This document shows positions 35,564-44,802 of a DNA stretch of 64,000 nucleotides, in pieces (within the stretch, counting starts at the first letter, position 1; every line of letters begins with the position of its first letter). This DNA is from Salinivibrio kushneri (GTDB lineage Bacteria > Pseudomonadota > Gammaproteobacteria > Enterobacterales > Vibrionaceae). The position numbers were made by a program, and so were the translations under genes. The stretch spans positions 1,637,001 to 1,701,000 of the forward strand of contig NZ_CP040021.1 in NCBI RefSeq assembly GCF_005280275.1. The letters run 5' to 3'. The notes under the pieces were generated by a model. The model ran no database searches. It was not told where the DNA came from and was given only the letters and a program-made list of their open reading frames with translations.

Positions 35564-37072
35564 CTATAACCAACCTTCAATCGGCAACCAGCCACTCAGC
35601 CAAGCGCCCATTGATCGCATCTTTCCAACATCAGGATCACTCTGGAAGCGCTCTCCGGTTTGATGGTCAATCCAGATCAAATCTTCGTCCTCGAGTCTCA
35701 GCTCATAAGCACTCACCATAAGCCCTGTGCGAAGCTCTCTTAATGCTTGCCTGACATAATCAGGATGCGTTACCACCACACCCATTTCCGTGTTTAAGTC
35801 CGCAGAGCGCGGATCGAGGTTCATCGATCCGACAAAGAGTTTCTGGTGGTCTAGAAGCATTAACTTGGCATGCAAGCTTGCGCGGCTACTCCCTGCGACG
35901 CTCCATTGCGATTTTTGTTTGATAAACGGCTGGCTTTTCATTTCCCAAAGGTGCACGCCACCTTTAACCAACGCATGGCGATATTTGGCATACCAGCCAT
36001 GCACCGCAAAAACATCATTAGACGCTAAGGAGTTGGTTAAAATCGTAATGTCTTTGCCTTTTTTAACCGCATTGATCAACGCTTGCGTTCCCGTATCTGT
36101 CGGCACGAAGTAAGGTGACACCAGAACCATATCGCTTTCGACACCTTGAAGTAGCTCAACGATTCCCGTGGTCATATCACTTTCATTCAACGTGATTTTT
36201 TCCGGTTTATCGTACATCAGCCTAATTGGCCCCCACCTCATCGGCAGTTGATGATTTTTTAACGACTCATAGAGTGCCAGCGAGTGAAAATTATAGTTTT
36301 CGCGTGTAAATTGGTGCTCAATATTGGCTTCTTTACGCCACTGTTCTATATCCTCACGACTCGGTGACCTGTCACTGCGCAAGATGTCTGACATCGGGTG
36401 AGCATAATCACTGTTCCAGTAATCATCGAATTGCTTTTGCGTTTGAGACACTACATCGCCATAAAGCATAAGGTCAAAGTCGCTGAACTCCACCGATGAT
36501 TGATAAGAAAAGTACTCATTGCCGATATTACGCCCACCGACAATCGAAAAAACACCATCAGCAGAGAGAGACTTGTTATGCATGCGCCGATTTAACCGCT
36601 TTCCATCGGTTAACCATGAAAGCACACGCGAGATACGATACTGATGTGGATTAAAAAGTCTCACTTCAATATTCGGATGCGCGTCAAGGTAGGCCAAACT
36701 GCTATCGTCACGACTTTGCATATCGTCAAGCAATACTCGAACTCTTACACCGCGCTCTGCCGCCTCATAAAGTCGCCATATAATCAGTTGACTCGTTTCG
36801 TCACTGCGAAAAATATAGTACTGAACATCCAAGGATTGAGATGCCGACTCTATCATTGCTAAGCGAGCTAACAACGCATCACGACCGGTTTTTAAAGGGA
36901 GAAAGCCAGCATAGTCAGGAGGGATATTTGTTGGGCGAGCCACATAGTCGCGAAGGGAAGACTCCGAATAAAACCCCAAGAAATGTGAAGGCAGTTTATT
37001 ATCCGAATTCGCAATCGACTGGCACCCTGTCAATAGAAGCAAGAGACCAATAAGGATAGTTAGCTGTTTCAT
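35564..37072 (-). CDS. Phospholipase D-family lipoprotein, ClsC-like cardiolipin synthase
   Basis: The protein has 502 residues from ATG 37072, preceded by GAGGAGAGA. A lipobox is present (LLLLTGCQS). Two HKD motifs are intact: MHNKSLSADGVFSIVGGRNIG and LHAKLMLLDHQKLFVGSMNLDPRS. Length and order match E. coli ClsC (YmdC), which makes cardiolipin from phosphatidylglycerol and phosphatidylethanolamine. ClsC itself has a partner (YmdB) that is not seen here. It is monocistronic with a strong terminator. Confidence 0.85.
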   Translation of the reverse strand: MKQLTILIGLLLLLTGCQSIANSDNKLPSHFLGFYSESSLRDYVARPTNIPPDYAGFLPLKTGRDALLARLAMIESASQSLDVQYYIFRSDETSQLIIWRLYEAAERGVRVRVLLDDMQSRDDSSLAYLDAHPNIEVRLFNPHQYRISRVLSWLTDGKRLNRRMHNKSLSADGVFSIVGGRNIGNEYFSYQSSVEFSDFDLMLYGDVVSQTQKQFDDYWNSDYAHPMSDILRSDRSPSREDIEQWRKEANIEHQFTRENYNFHSLALYESLKNHQLPMRWGPIRLMYDKPEKITLNESDMTTGIVELLQGVESDMVLVSPYFVPTDTGTQALINAVKKGKDITILTNSLASNDVFAVHGWYAKYRHALVKGGVHLWEMKSQPFIKQKSQWSVAGSSRASLHAKLMLLDHQKLFVGSMNLDPRSADLNTEMGVVVTHPDYVRQALRELRTGLMVSAYELRLEDEDLIWIDHQTGERFQSDPDVGKMRSMGAWLSGWLPIEGWL

Positions 37073-37199
37073 TCTCTCCTCAACGGTTATCAACAAATAA
37101 CATCACAGCGATGCATTTATTTTCCTTTCGCTTCAAGCTTAGAACACTGGCCTCGTTTATGTAGATATTGCTCAAGGGAAAAGGCAATAGACTCTTTTG

Positions 37200-37775
37200 C
37201 TATCGATCGTTTATCGAATAATCCATTTGCTTGGCCACGCGCTGGGCTAAGTCTTCGCTGTGCAGATCAGCCACCAGCTGCAAACTCATATCAATACCCG
37301 CAGATATGCCCGCGGAGGTAAGATATTTTCCATCCCTCACCCAGCGCTTACCTGATACCACGCTTAATGGCGGATAAGCACGGCTGAGGTCGTCCATATC
37401 TTCCCAATGTGTGATCACTTTTCGACCATCGAGTAATCCAGCCTCTGCCAGTATGAACGCCCCCGTACAGACAGAAGCCGTGCATTGGGTGATCGCATCT
37501 TGTTGCTTCACCCAATCGATCACCGACGGGTTAGTGACTTGCTCATGGTGAACGCCGCCGACAACCAGCAGCACATCCAGTGTGGGATGATTGGCGAGAT
37601 GATAATCCGGCACGATACGCAAACCGCCGCGCGCGAGCAAAGGTGAGTCTTGTTCAGCAATCAGTCCAACCTGCCAACTGTCCGCGCCCAAACGTTTTGC
37701 GGTGCTAAACACTTCAAAAGGTCCGGCAAAATCGAGCACCTCTGCGTGCTCATACACATAAATACCAATATTCAT
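37200..37775 (-). CDS. DJ-1/PfpI-family protein (isonitrile hydratase-like)
   Basis: The protein has 191 residues. The DJ-1/PfpI fold is shown by MNIGIYVYEHAEVLDFAGPFEVFSTA, VLLVVGGVH and the nucleophile elbow TASVCTGAFILAEAGLLDGRKVITHWEDM with Cys near residue 101. ITHW after the elbow is typical of the isonitrile hydratase and GlxA-sensor subgroup. There is no AraC DNA-binding domain, so it is an enzyme-type member. AAGGACAAACG precedes the ATG. It starts 36 bp after the peptide deformylase gene ends, on the same strand. Confidence 0.85.
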   Translation of the reverse strand: MNIGIYVYEHAEVLDFAGPFEVFSTAKRLGADSWQVGLIAEQDSPLLARGGLRIVPDYHLANHPTLDVLLVVGGVHHEQVTNPSVIDWVKQQDAITQCTASVCTGAFILAEAGLLDGRKVITHWEDMDDLSRAYPPLSVVSGKRWVRDGKYLTSAGISAGIDMSLQLVADLHSEDLAQRVAKQMDYSINDR

Positions 37776-37811
37776 CGTTTGTCCTTACATCCATGTAAGT
37801 TTAAGATTTTA

Positions 37812-38309
37812 CTAAGCGTTCTGTTTTAAATACTTCTTCACCTTTTTTAACGCCATTTGTCGTTTTAATGGCGAGAGATAATCGATAAAAAGGTTTCCAG
37901 ATAAGTGGTCGATTTCATGCTGCATAACAATGGCAAGAAAATCATCGCGCTCTATCGTGATCGATTGACCATTGCGATCAAGGGCCGACACCACAACAGA
38001 CGAGTATCGCTCGACATCTGCATAATAGCCGGGCACGGATAAACAACCCTCCTGCCCCATGGCTTTGTCAACGCCAGATACAACCACCGGATTAATGAGC
38101 ACTAAAGGGTCATCCCGGCGTTCAGAAATATCGATGACGACAATCGCCTCTTTACGACCCACTTGCGTGGCAGCCAATCCAATACCGTTGTCAGTGGTAT
38201 ATAACGTCTCAAGCATATCATCAATCAACGTCTGTACGGCGGTAATATCCGTGACTGGCTCTGCTTTTATGGCCAGCCTTGGATCTGGCGCGGTAATGAT
38301 TTCTAACAT
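37812..38309 (-). CDS. def: Peptide deformylase (probable second copy)
   Basis: The protein has 165 residues with all three deformylase motifs: GIGLAATQVG, EGCLSVPG (metal Cys) and QHEIDHLSG (metal His pair and catalytic Glu). It removes the formyl group from nascent N-terminal methionine. The principal bacterial def lies next to fmt; here the neighbours are a PfpI gene and an MFS gene, so this is likely an accessory paralogue. Confidence 0.9.
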   Translation of the reverse strand: MLEIITAPDPRLAIKAEPVTDITAVQTLIDDMLETLYTTDNGIGLAATQVGRKEAIVVIDISERRDDPLVLINPVVVSGVDKAMGQEGCLSVPGYYADVERYSSVVVSALDRNGQSITIERDDFLAIVMQHEIDHLSGNLFIDYLSPLKRQMALKKVKKYLKQNA

Positions 38310-38431
38310 ACGGGCTATCTATTTCCCAGGTTAAGGGTGATGAGGAATAAACTTATCAAAGCGGCTCTCCATATTAACCTACCTTTAACCGCATGGATGA
38401 TGAGTCAGCGTGAGTCACAAAGCCACCAATC

Positions 38432-39637
38432 TTATGACGACGTGGCTGCGAGGCGTGTTTTCTCTCGCACCGATAAAAAAAGCATACCGATGCTGGCACA
38501 CATCGCCATAGCGATAACAAGCGACCAAGTCACCGAATAACCGAACGTGTCGATGACATAGCCAATCAATACAAAGCTTGGCATCAGCAACAAACTACGC
38601 AACGTGATCAATACCCCTTGAATACGACCGCGATGGCTCGCCGGTGAGTTGTTGGCAAGATATACGCCTTCTTTGGTCAGGACCAACACCTCACCAGCGG
38701 AAAGAAAAAACCACGCTAAAAAGTGAACGGGGATCGTGGGTGCCAACATCACAAGACCATACCCCAGCACAAATAAGAGTCCTGCATAGGCCAACCCCAT
38801 CGTCTCAGTATGTCCAGACGTGACGCGGAGCAATAGCGGCGTGATGATCACCACCAACACGCACGCATATGTCATCAATTGACCAAAACGCACGGGCCCT
38901 TCTTGGCCAAATAAATGACTCAAATAAAGCGGGCTGGCCATTGTCATTTGGTTCAAAGCAAACCAAAGCATGCCGCAAAGTAAAGTGAACGCAATGAGAT
39001 AAGGACGTGATTTAAGCACCGACCAGACACTGCCTTCTACCGCACGCTCAAGGTCCGAGTCAGACTCGGGGACGGCTTGCTCGGTCACATTAACCAAAAA
39101 GGCCACCACAAGAATACCCACCAAGACGGCGAGTCCGTTACCAAAGAAAATCCATTCAGTGTGCTGCCAAAACAAATAGCCCGCTAAGATGGGGCCAATC
39201 GCTGAACCTAAGTTATAGGCAAGGTAACTAAGCGACATCACCGCATCGCGATTGCCTGCGTGAGATAAATCGGCCACCAATGCATTACTGGCCGGCAACG
39301 CCACACCAATAAAAAAGTACGCAGCGAATAATAACACCGGCACCATCACCGGGGCATCGGGGGCAAACCCACATATCAGCAGCAAGATAGCACCGACACA
39401 TTCCCCCGCCACCATAGTGTTTTTATGGCCTACCCAATCAGAAAGCTTGCCACCAATAAAACTCCCCAGCAGGTACAAGCCAGTAATACTCATCGCCAAT
39501 GAACCCGCCAGCGACGCGGAGTAGCCGAGCTTATCGGTAAACAACAACACGAGGAAAGGAATAATAAAGTTGCCCATCCCTAGGATCATGCGGGCCAGTG
39601 CAACGTAGTAAATATTGCGGTGCAATCCTTTATACAT
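38432..39637 (-). CDS. MFS transporter
   Basis: The protein has 401 residues from ATG 39637 (the frame extends two codons to a GTG). Twelve hydrophobic helices and the loop 2-3 motif GGKLSDWVGHKNTMVAGE identify an MFS carrier. Its closest type I recognise is the MdtH/YceL-like drug-efflux group, judged from NSPASHRGRIQGVLITLRSL in the second half. The substrate is unknown. The upstream 220 bp to the divergent acetyltransferase-like gene contains the small palindrome ATGTACAT and nothing else clear. Confidence 0.82.
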   Translation of the reverse strand: MYKGLHRNIYYVALARMILGMGNFIIPFLVLLFTDKLGYSASLAGSLAMSITGLYLLGSFIGGKLSDWVGHKNTMVAGECVGAILLLICGFAPDAPVMVPVLLFAAYFFIGVALPASNALVADLSHAGNRDAVMSLSYLAYNLGSAIGPILAGYLFWQHTEWIFFGNGLAVLVGILVVAFLVNVTEQAVPESDSDLERAVEGSVWSVLKSRPYLIAFTLLCGMLWFALNQMTMASPLYLSHLFGQEGPVRFGQLMTYACVLVVIITPLLLRVTSGHTETMGLAYAGLLFVLGYGLVMLAPTIPVHFLAWFFLSAGEVLVLTKEGVYLANNSPASHRGRIQGVLITLRSLLLMPSFVLIGYVIDTFGYSVTWSLVIAMAMCASIGMLFLSVREKTRLAATSS

Positions 39638-39857
39638 CGCCACCGCAGAAAGAATCTTGTTGATTGTCGTAATAATTAAACGTCCATGTTAAAAAATCAG
39701 CACATAATGTACATGATTGATCAATTTATAAAAACTCGTCATTCACTAACGACCAATGGTGCGGCATGAGCTCGCGCACAGTTTTAAAAACTAGCTGGTT
39801 ATCTGGCGTAGAAGTCGCGGCTTTTGCGCGATTATCGTGCCCAAAAGAGGTAAATAC

Positions 39858-40322
39858 GTGGCTTGGACCTTTCTGTTTTTCGAAAAAATAAAATCCCTAA
39901 TATGGTGGCTACGTTTCGACCTCTCCAGAGACACTTCGATGGATGATAACGCTCGGCAACTGCTTAACCACCTATGCCACGGCTATGACCAATTAGCCCA
40001 ACGTCACCAGACGCGCGCTTTTCCAGAGCTCTCCACCGCGATCAAGCACCCACTCGGCTATTGTCTGATTCACTGTCCGATCGGTAGTCAGCGATTATCG
40101 ATTGTTTCGCTACAATTTACCCCCAGCGTTCGCGGCCAAGGGGTGCTGACGGCGTTTATCGACTACATTCAAGCGCATCCGCATCACTACCGCGGCATTG
40201 AAGTTGCCACCATTCAAAATCAAAGCTTAGCGAAACGGCTACTGGCTCTGGGTTGGCGATATAAGTCTGCCCTAACCAAGCTATTTCGCGCCAACACCCC
40301 CACCTTGGTGCATGATTTCTAA
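39858..40322 (+). CDS. GNAT-like acetyltransferase domain protein
   Basis: The protein has 154 residues from GTG 39858, chosen because AAGAGG lies 7 bases upstream (GTG 39837 and an internal ATG are alternatives). The block LSIVSLQFTPSVRGQGVLTAFIDYIQ with RGQG and VATIQNQSLAKRLLALGWRY fits the GNAT acetyl-CoA site and final strand. The N-terminal 50 residues are unusual (WWLRFDLSRDTSMDDNARQL). The substrate is unknown. Confidence 0.68.
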   Translation: MAWTFLFFEKIKSLIWWLRFDLSRDTSMDDNARQLLNHLCHGYDQLAQRHQTRAFPELSTAIKHPLGYCLIHCPIGSQRLSIVSLQFTPSVRGQGVLTAFIDYIQAHPHHYRGIEVATIQNQSLAKRLLALGWRYKSALTKLFRANTPTLVHDF

Positions 40323-40427
40323 TCAAAATACGGAAGTTTTCGCTAAGGTGGGTTCCTATTATTAGCAACGTCTTATCATTCCCAATGTATTACAAGTAAG
40401 CGTCAAACCCGGGTCGTAAAGCGACGG

Positions 40428-41780
40428 TTACTTAAAGCAGACTTCCGCCCAACGCGCTAAGCCCGCGGTGACTGAGCCAAAGTAGTCGCCACTCACCACA
40501 GGAATGTTCGGCAACTCTGCTTGTACAGCTTCACGTAAAAAGGGCGAGCGTGCCGAGCCACCTGTCATAAAAATCACGTCAGGCTTTACACCGGCCTGAG
40601 CGACCACATCGTGCACTAAGGTGATCATCTTACGTTTGGGCGCTTCAATCGCATCAATCATGTTATCGCGCGATACATCAAGGTCCACGCGCTCGGAGAA
40701 GAGTTGAATACCCGCTCGGTAAGCGGCTTGATCTGACAACGCAATCTTTGCCTCTTCCGCACGACGGACAATGTTGTGACCCAGTGATTCGTGATACACC
40801 TCAAGCAAACGGGCCAGTTTATGTGGCTCTTGCGCTTGCTTGTGCAGCCCTTTGAGCACCGCCAAATTTTCAAATGCATAGAAATCGTTTTGCGCTTGTA
40901 CGTTGTTAATCGCGATAGGGTTAGAAAACTGCGTAATCGGCATCTCAATGCCAGATTCCATCTTGCTCCCCATCCCAAACGGGAACATCATTTGTTTGAA
41001 TGCCAATGCAATATCTAGATCATTGCCGCCAATACGCTGGCCTTTGTGCGCTAACAAACTTGCACTGCGATCGCTATTACCGCGCCATGATGGCCCCATC
41101 TCAATCAACGAACAGTCTGTGGTCCCCCCACCGATATCGACCACGAGAACGATTTGGTCTTCGCTCAATGTGGCTTCATAGTCCAGGCCGGCAGCGACTG
41201 GCTCAAACTGAAATTCAACCTGTTTAAAGCCCGCCCGCTTAGCCGCATTGAGCAAAATACCCTCGGCTTGGCGGTTTGCCGTCTCGCCTCCACGGCCTTG
41301 AAAATTGATCGGTCGACCAATCACCGCATCATGAATACTCTGTTGAGTTTGGTGTTCGGCTTGCGTTTTGATGTTATCCATCATTGCGCATACGAGGTCT
41401 TCAAAAAAGCGAAGCTGAGCATCACGCAAACCTGACGCACCAAGGAAAGATTTAGGCGATTTCACGTAGTACATATCGCGCGGATCATCGAGATACCGGT
41501 CGAGCGCCGCTTGACCAAACGCCATGTCCTCCGCCTCAAGTTCAATGCTTTCCTCTCGGTTTACATGGATGGTGCGGCGCAACATCTGCTCGCCAATCGT
41601 ATCTAGCGGCTTGATGCCCCGATGACGAAACAGATACTCAGACACAGATTCGCGCGTAGGTGCGGCAAGGGAGGAAGGAATAAACGTGCTGTCCCCTTCT
41701 AGACGTAACAGCGTCGGCTGACCGTTTTCAATCTTCGCCACCGAACAATTGGCTGTACCATAGTCAAAGCCGATATACAT
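40428..41780 (-). CDS. yegD: YegD-type Hsp70-like chaperone
   Basis: The protein has 450 residues, matching E. coli YegD. It contains the actin-like ATPase motifs: phosphate 1 (MYIGFDYGTANCSVAKI), phosphate 2 (LVVDIGGGTTDCSLIEM) and adenosine (VIFMTGGSARSPFLREAV). It lacks the Hsp70 substrate-binding and lid domains, as YegD does. GAGAGGCAT precedes the ATG. It is the last clear core gene before the integron cassettes. Confidence 0.93.
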   Translation of the reverse strand: MYIGFDYGTANCSVAKIENGQPTLLRLEGDSTFIPSSLAAPTRESVSEYLFRHRGIKPLDTIGEQMLRRTIHVNREESIELEAEDMAFGQAALDRYLDDPRDMYYVKSPKSFLGASGLRDAQLRFFEDLVCAMMDNIKTQAEHQTQQSIHDAVIGRPINFQGRGGETANRQAEGILLNAAKRAGFKQVEFQFEPVAAGLDYEATLSEDQIVLVVDIGGGTTDCSLIEMGPSWRGNSDRSASLLAHKGQRIGGNDLDIALAFKQMMFPFGMGSKMESGIEMPITQFSNPIAINNVQAQNDFYAFENLAVLKGLHKQAQEPHKLARLLEVYHESLGHNIVRRAEEAKIALSDQAAYRAGIQLFSERVDLDVSRDNMIDAIEAPKRKMITLVHDVVAQAGVKPDVIFMTGGSARSPFLREAVQAELPNIPVVSGDYFGSVTAGLARWAEVCFK

Positions 41781-41907
41781 AAATGCCTCTCACCGCAGAA
41801 AAAGTCGGCAATGCTACCTCAACCGTCGCGGGATTTCTAACATCAGTACGACCAAGCCAGTCCGGCTATCTGGGCCAGTGCCCCGCTACCCTCCTTGTAA
41901 ATCTGAA

Positions 41908-42324
41908 TTACACCTTGTCGGCAAAATAGGCCATGATTTCTGCAGTAGTCATTTCCTTCGTTTGGTTGGAAAAGCAATAGTAACTGGGGCGCATGTCACT
42001 GAAATACTGCATCTCCATTTCTAGGCCTTCAAGATCAGGGAACAAGCCTACCGGCATATTGTACTCACCAGTTTCTTTAAATTTATAAAACAAATGTGTG
42101 CCACACTCAGTACAAAAACCACGTGACGCCCACGACGATGATGGGTACATTTTTATCTTGTCATTACCCTCAAAGGTGACTTGTGTTCCACACTTCACCG
42201 CAAAAAATGGCGCACCACCCCAGCCGCGACATGATTGGCAGTGACAAACTGTGAAGTTGGGGTTTACATTTTCAGCGGTGATTTTTACTGCACCACATAG
42301 GCAGCTTGCTTCAGAATAAGCCAT
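41908..42324 (-). CDS. GFA/CENP-V domain zinc protein
   Basis: The protein has 138 residues from ATG 42324 (AAGGA 9 bases upstream; ATG 42330 is an alternative but too close to that site). The zinc ligands of the GFA fold are present: SCLCGAVKIT, CHCQSCRGWGGAPFFAVKCG and GFCTECGTHLFY. Family members include glutathione-dependent formaldehyde-activating enzymes, but most are uncharacterised. It is probably a cassette-type gene at the left edge of the array, though I find no convincing attC beside it. Confidence 0.82.
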   Translation of the reverse strand: MAYSEASCLCGAVKITAENVNPNFTVCHCQSCRGWGGAPFFAVKCGTQVTFEGNDKIKMYPSSSWASRGFCTECGTHLFYKFKETGEYNMPVGLFPDLEGLEMEMQYFSDMRPSYYCFSNQTKEMTTAEIMAYFADKV

Positions 42325-42411
42325 TGACATATTTCCTTAATCATTGATTTTGATCACATACCGCCAGGATTTTCGCTCTCAGCTCCGCTCTCATACGCCC
42401 CTACTCTATCC

Positions 42412-42924
42412 TTAAATGAATAAGTTCTGCTCTAATTCTAAAAGGCGCTTTTTCAGTGACAAGCCGCCACCGTAGCCAATAAGCTCCCCTTGGGTGCCGA
42501 TAACCCTATGACAAGGAATGATAATCGCCAAGGCATTTGCCCCGTTAGCATTGCCAACCGCGCGTACTGCGGCTTCATTACCAATCGATACTGCCAGCTC
42601 TTGGTACGTCACCCTGTCACCATATTGAATGTTGCTTAATGCACTCCATACCGACCGTTGAAAATCGGTACCCGCCAAAAGTAAAGGCAAATCGAAAACT
42701 TGTCGCTCACCCAAAAAATATTCCTCGAGTTGAGCTTGAGTAGCCTCTAAAACATCGTCGCTCTTTTCTACAAACTCAGCGTTAAGAATCCGTTTAATGC
42801 GCTCATCAACGGCACTTCTCATTTTGCGATACCGGAAGTCACACAAGCAAAGCTTACCTTGATACGAACCAAGGATAAATTCGGCATAAGGATGTTTATA
42901 ATACTGGATATTTATTGTGTTCAT
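42412..42924 (-). CDS. ogt: Methylated-DNA-protein cysteine methyltransferase
   Basis: The protein has 170 residues. The active site IIPCHRVIG and the DNA-binding TYQELAVSIGNEAAVRAVGNANGANALA segment are intact, followed by LIGYGGGLSLKKRLLELE. It repairs O6-alkylguanine by irreversible transfer to the cysteine. Length and single-domain layout match Ogt rather than Ada. It lies at the edge of the cassette region on the same strand as all cassette genes. Confidence 0.9.
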   Translation of the reverse strand: MNTINIQYYKHPYAEFILGSYQGKLCLCDFRYRKMRSAVDERIKRILNAEFVEKSDDVLEATQAQLEEYFLGERQVFDLPLLLAGTDFQRSVWSALSNIQYGDRVTYQELAVSIGNEAAVRAVGNANGANALAIIIPCHRVIGTQGELIGYGGGLSLKKRLLELEQNLFI

Positions 42925-42997
42925 TGTGTCTCTTATAAATTATTTATCCATACCAATATGGATACTTGTCTTATCTGTTTTAACTTATAGGTTAATT

Positions 42998-43115
42998 ACC
43001 CCTAAGCACTTCCAAAAGTCTCATACCATCGCTTTTACAGCCACTGTAATCACCAAAACTCACTGCAAACCAAAGATGCCATACGGCACCCCTCTTTTTA
43101 CTGCCTTTGTTATTT
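42998..43115 (-). repeat. Degenerate attC-like site after the methyltransferase cassette
   Basis: Read on the minus strand, AAATAACAAAGGC starts at the methyltransferase stop codon, and a 118-base imperfect hairpin ends near GTGCTTAGGGG. The opening core and length fit the long (about 120 bp) attC type of this array. The closing core is degenerate. Confidence 0.45.
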
Positions 43116-43706
43116 ACGTTTTACAGCAACCACTGAAAAAACATGCCAATGCTTAGGGGTTCCGACCATTGTCGCGCCAGGTTCATCACGCTCTTTGAAA
43201 CTGACTATTTCAAACTCTTCAAATAAGATCTCAACTTGTTTTTTACTCAACGGTGCCGTCGGTAACCGAAAATTCGTTGCCCAAGTATCTCTAGGCCCCA
43301 TAAAATCACCTACAAAAACACCACCAACCGCGATAGAAGAAGCAATTTTTTGCCATGTATTTTTAAACTCTATCGGATCAGCAAAGAACAAACTTGAGTT
43401 TGCTATCACTATGCCAGTAGAAGGATAATTGAAAGACTCAAATGAGCACTCTGAAAGTTTAACCAGCGGCTTTGAACTAAACCTTTCTGAACATATTGCA
43501 ATAGAGTCTGGATTAATATCAAAGCCATACACCTGATAGCCTTGCTGCTCTAGATGCGCTATTTCACTTCCGGTTCCACAACCGCAATCGACAGCGGTTT
43601 TCAGTCCAGACTGATCCAACTCAATGGCGAGTTCAGTGCGTGAATTGTGGTGGCGTAACAATGATTTTTCGTAGTACTGACGCCAAGTTGCTAAAGTATC
43701 ATCCAT
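43110..43706 (-). CDS. Class I SAM-dependent methyltransferase
   Basis: The protein has 198 residues from ATG 43706. SAM-binding motif I is TAVDCGCGTGSEIAHLEQQGY; motif II VYGFDINPDSIAIC and GIVIANSSLFFADPIEFKNTWQKIA follow. It looks like a small-molecule methyltransferase; the GPRDTW and KHWHVFSVVAVKRK segments resemble a family of cassette-borne methyltransferases, but no substrate can be named. The stop codon overlaps the start of an attC-like site, typical of an integron cassette. Confidence 0.82.
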   Translation of the reverse strand: MDDTLATWRQYYEKSLLRHHNSRTELAIELDQSGLKTAVDCGCGTGSEIAHLEQQGYQVYGFDINPDSIAICSERFSSKPLVKLSECSFESFNYPSTGIVIANSSLFFADPIEFKNTWQKIASSIAVGGVFVGDFMGPRDTWATNFRLPTAPLSKKQVEILFEEFEIVSFKERDEPGATMVGTPKHWHVFSVVAVKRK

Positions 43707-43732
43707 AACGTTCAATATTCCAATAAAGTGAA

Positions 43733-43847
43733 CCGAATTAAGGTGTGAACAACGCTTATCCCTTAGCTAATCCATTGTGCGTAAGTACCAAAGCTGATTA
43801 AAACTGAAAATGCCAAGCGCTGAAAAGTTCTCTTAAATACCTTGCCT
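43733..43847 (-). repeat. Degenerate long attC site after an acetyltransferase cassette
   Basis: This stretch aligns with the attC sites at 50041 and 49484: AATTAAGGTGTGAACAACGC, then CTAA.CCATTGTGC, and ...CTTAAAT at the other end. The outer core is altered (GAACCG instead of TAACGCC), so recombination is probably impaired. The end overlaps the stop codon of the acetyltransferase. Confidence 0.6.
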
Positions 43848-44366
43848 GTTGCGTTCTAACCACTCCGAACGCAGCATCCCATATTTAACTGAATCGTAGT
43901 ACTTGCCCTCGTAGTAACGAACTTTTCGCAATCTAGCTTCTTGTTGAAAGCCTAATTTCAATGCTAGCGACATCATGCGAGGATTACCCGACCAAGTTGT
44001 CATACCAACGCGCTCAATTTCTTTAGTATTAAATAAGTACGTAACCCAGAGAGGAATGGCTCGTGCTGCGATACCCTTCCCCCAATATGTAGAATCATAA
44101 ATTATAATACCAGCTTCAAGCCAGCGAGTTTCTTCACATTCCCAGTAGCAATTTACTGTCCCAACAGGTACATCATCTACAGTGACTAACTGTAAGTCTG
44201 AACCATTCAATAATCTTTTAAATGAAGATTTCTCAAATTGTTCTAGTGATGGATGTGAGTAAGGAAAGTAAGGGCCATTAAACTTTGTCCATTCATCATT
44301 TGAAATAACCAAAGAATGGAGAGGTTCCAGTTCGCCTTCCTTGGCTGGTCTTATATCTACTTTCAT
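43833..44366 (-). CDS. GNAT-family N-acetyltransferase (RimJ/RimL-like), cassette gene
   Basis: The protein has 177 residues. The N-terminus is KVDIRPAKEGELEPLHSLV; the acetyl-CoA site is IIIYDSTYWGKGIAARAIPLWVTYLF, and ERVGMTTWSGNPRMMSLALKLGFQQEARLRKVRYYEGKYYDSVKYGML is typical of RimJ/RimL-type enzymes. AAGGAATAT precedes the ATG. It is AT-richer than the core genes and lies between a degenerate attC and an IS remnant, as expected for a cassette. Confidence 0.82.
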   Translation of the reverse strand: MKVDIRPAKEGELEPLHSLVISNDEWTKFNGPYFPYSHPSLEQFEKSSFKRLLNGSDLQLVTVDDVPVGTVNCYWECEETRWLEAGIIIYDSTYWGKGIAARAIPLWVTYLFNTKEIERVGMTTWSGNPRMMSLALKLGFQQEARLRKVRYYEGKYYDSVKYGMLRSEWLERNRQGI

Positions 44367-44402
44367 ATATTCCTTAACACTTCTCGATTCTTCCTAGCTA
44401 AC

Positions 44403-44556
44403 CAACGAATGACATAATTCTCTCTTGATGCTCTTCCACAGGCCTTTACCACCGCAAGTAACCATGTCTACTCAGTTCTTTTTCAGAGTTTTTCTCGCCA
44501 AGTATCACTTTTTCTCTTCACGCGGTAGGTGATCGCGGAAAAGTCATTCTCCATAA
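44403..44556 (+). mobile_element. Truncated IS1111-type element (left end only)
   Basis: The left end CAACGAATGACAT follows an attC core (AGCTAAC, 44396-44402) exactly as in the intact copy. The transposase start at 44464 is recognisable (ATGTCTACTCAGTTCTT ... CACGCGGT.GGTGA) but carries frameshifts and ends at about codon 30 (CATTCTCCATAA). The inverted repeat is degenerate and there is no right end. It is the oldest-looking of three copies. Confidence 0.75.
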
Positions 44557-44796
44557 CTCGTTCTCATGCTTCTGAGTGGGAACGGGAAGTAATGTCTAAT
44601 TGCCATGTCACATGATTGGCAGGCAGCGGTAAGACCGCAGTAAGAGACCTTCTATATGTGTTTGCCGTAAGCAATGACTTAATGGCAGGAATGACAGAAC
44701 GAAGTAGACGACTTTGTTGTTCGAGAGCATTGGCTGCTGACGCTGCCAAAAAATGCTATTGCCTATTGACCGGAGAAGGGCTCATATGTGTTATGT
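44557..44796 (-). other. Disrupted attC region of the 44803-45156 cassette
   Basis: The attC of the next cassette opens at 44796 (ACATAAC on the minus strand, exact complement of the cassette start GTTATGT at 45350-45356). Its other core is at 44396-44402, now 400 bp away because of the IS remnant and about 230 bases of sequence I cannot assign. Short ORFs here have no start signals and are not called. Confidence 0.55.
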
Positions 44797-44802
44797 GAAC
44801 TG

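Noticed and set aside
41800-41907. attC site after the GFA-domain gene
   Set aside because: There is a GTTAGAA on the minus strand but no matching opening core near the stop codon and no paired arms.
42917-43156. 79-codon plus-strand ORF between ogt and the methyltransferase
   Set aside because: It runs through an attC-like hairpin and into the 3' end of the methyltransferase; no start signal and opposite to all cassette genes.
44564-44798. Short ORFs on both strands in the disrupted attC region
   Set aside because: No ribosome sites; the plus-strand one overlaps the attC core. The stretch looks like degenerate noncoding DNA.
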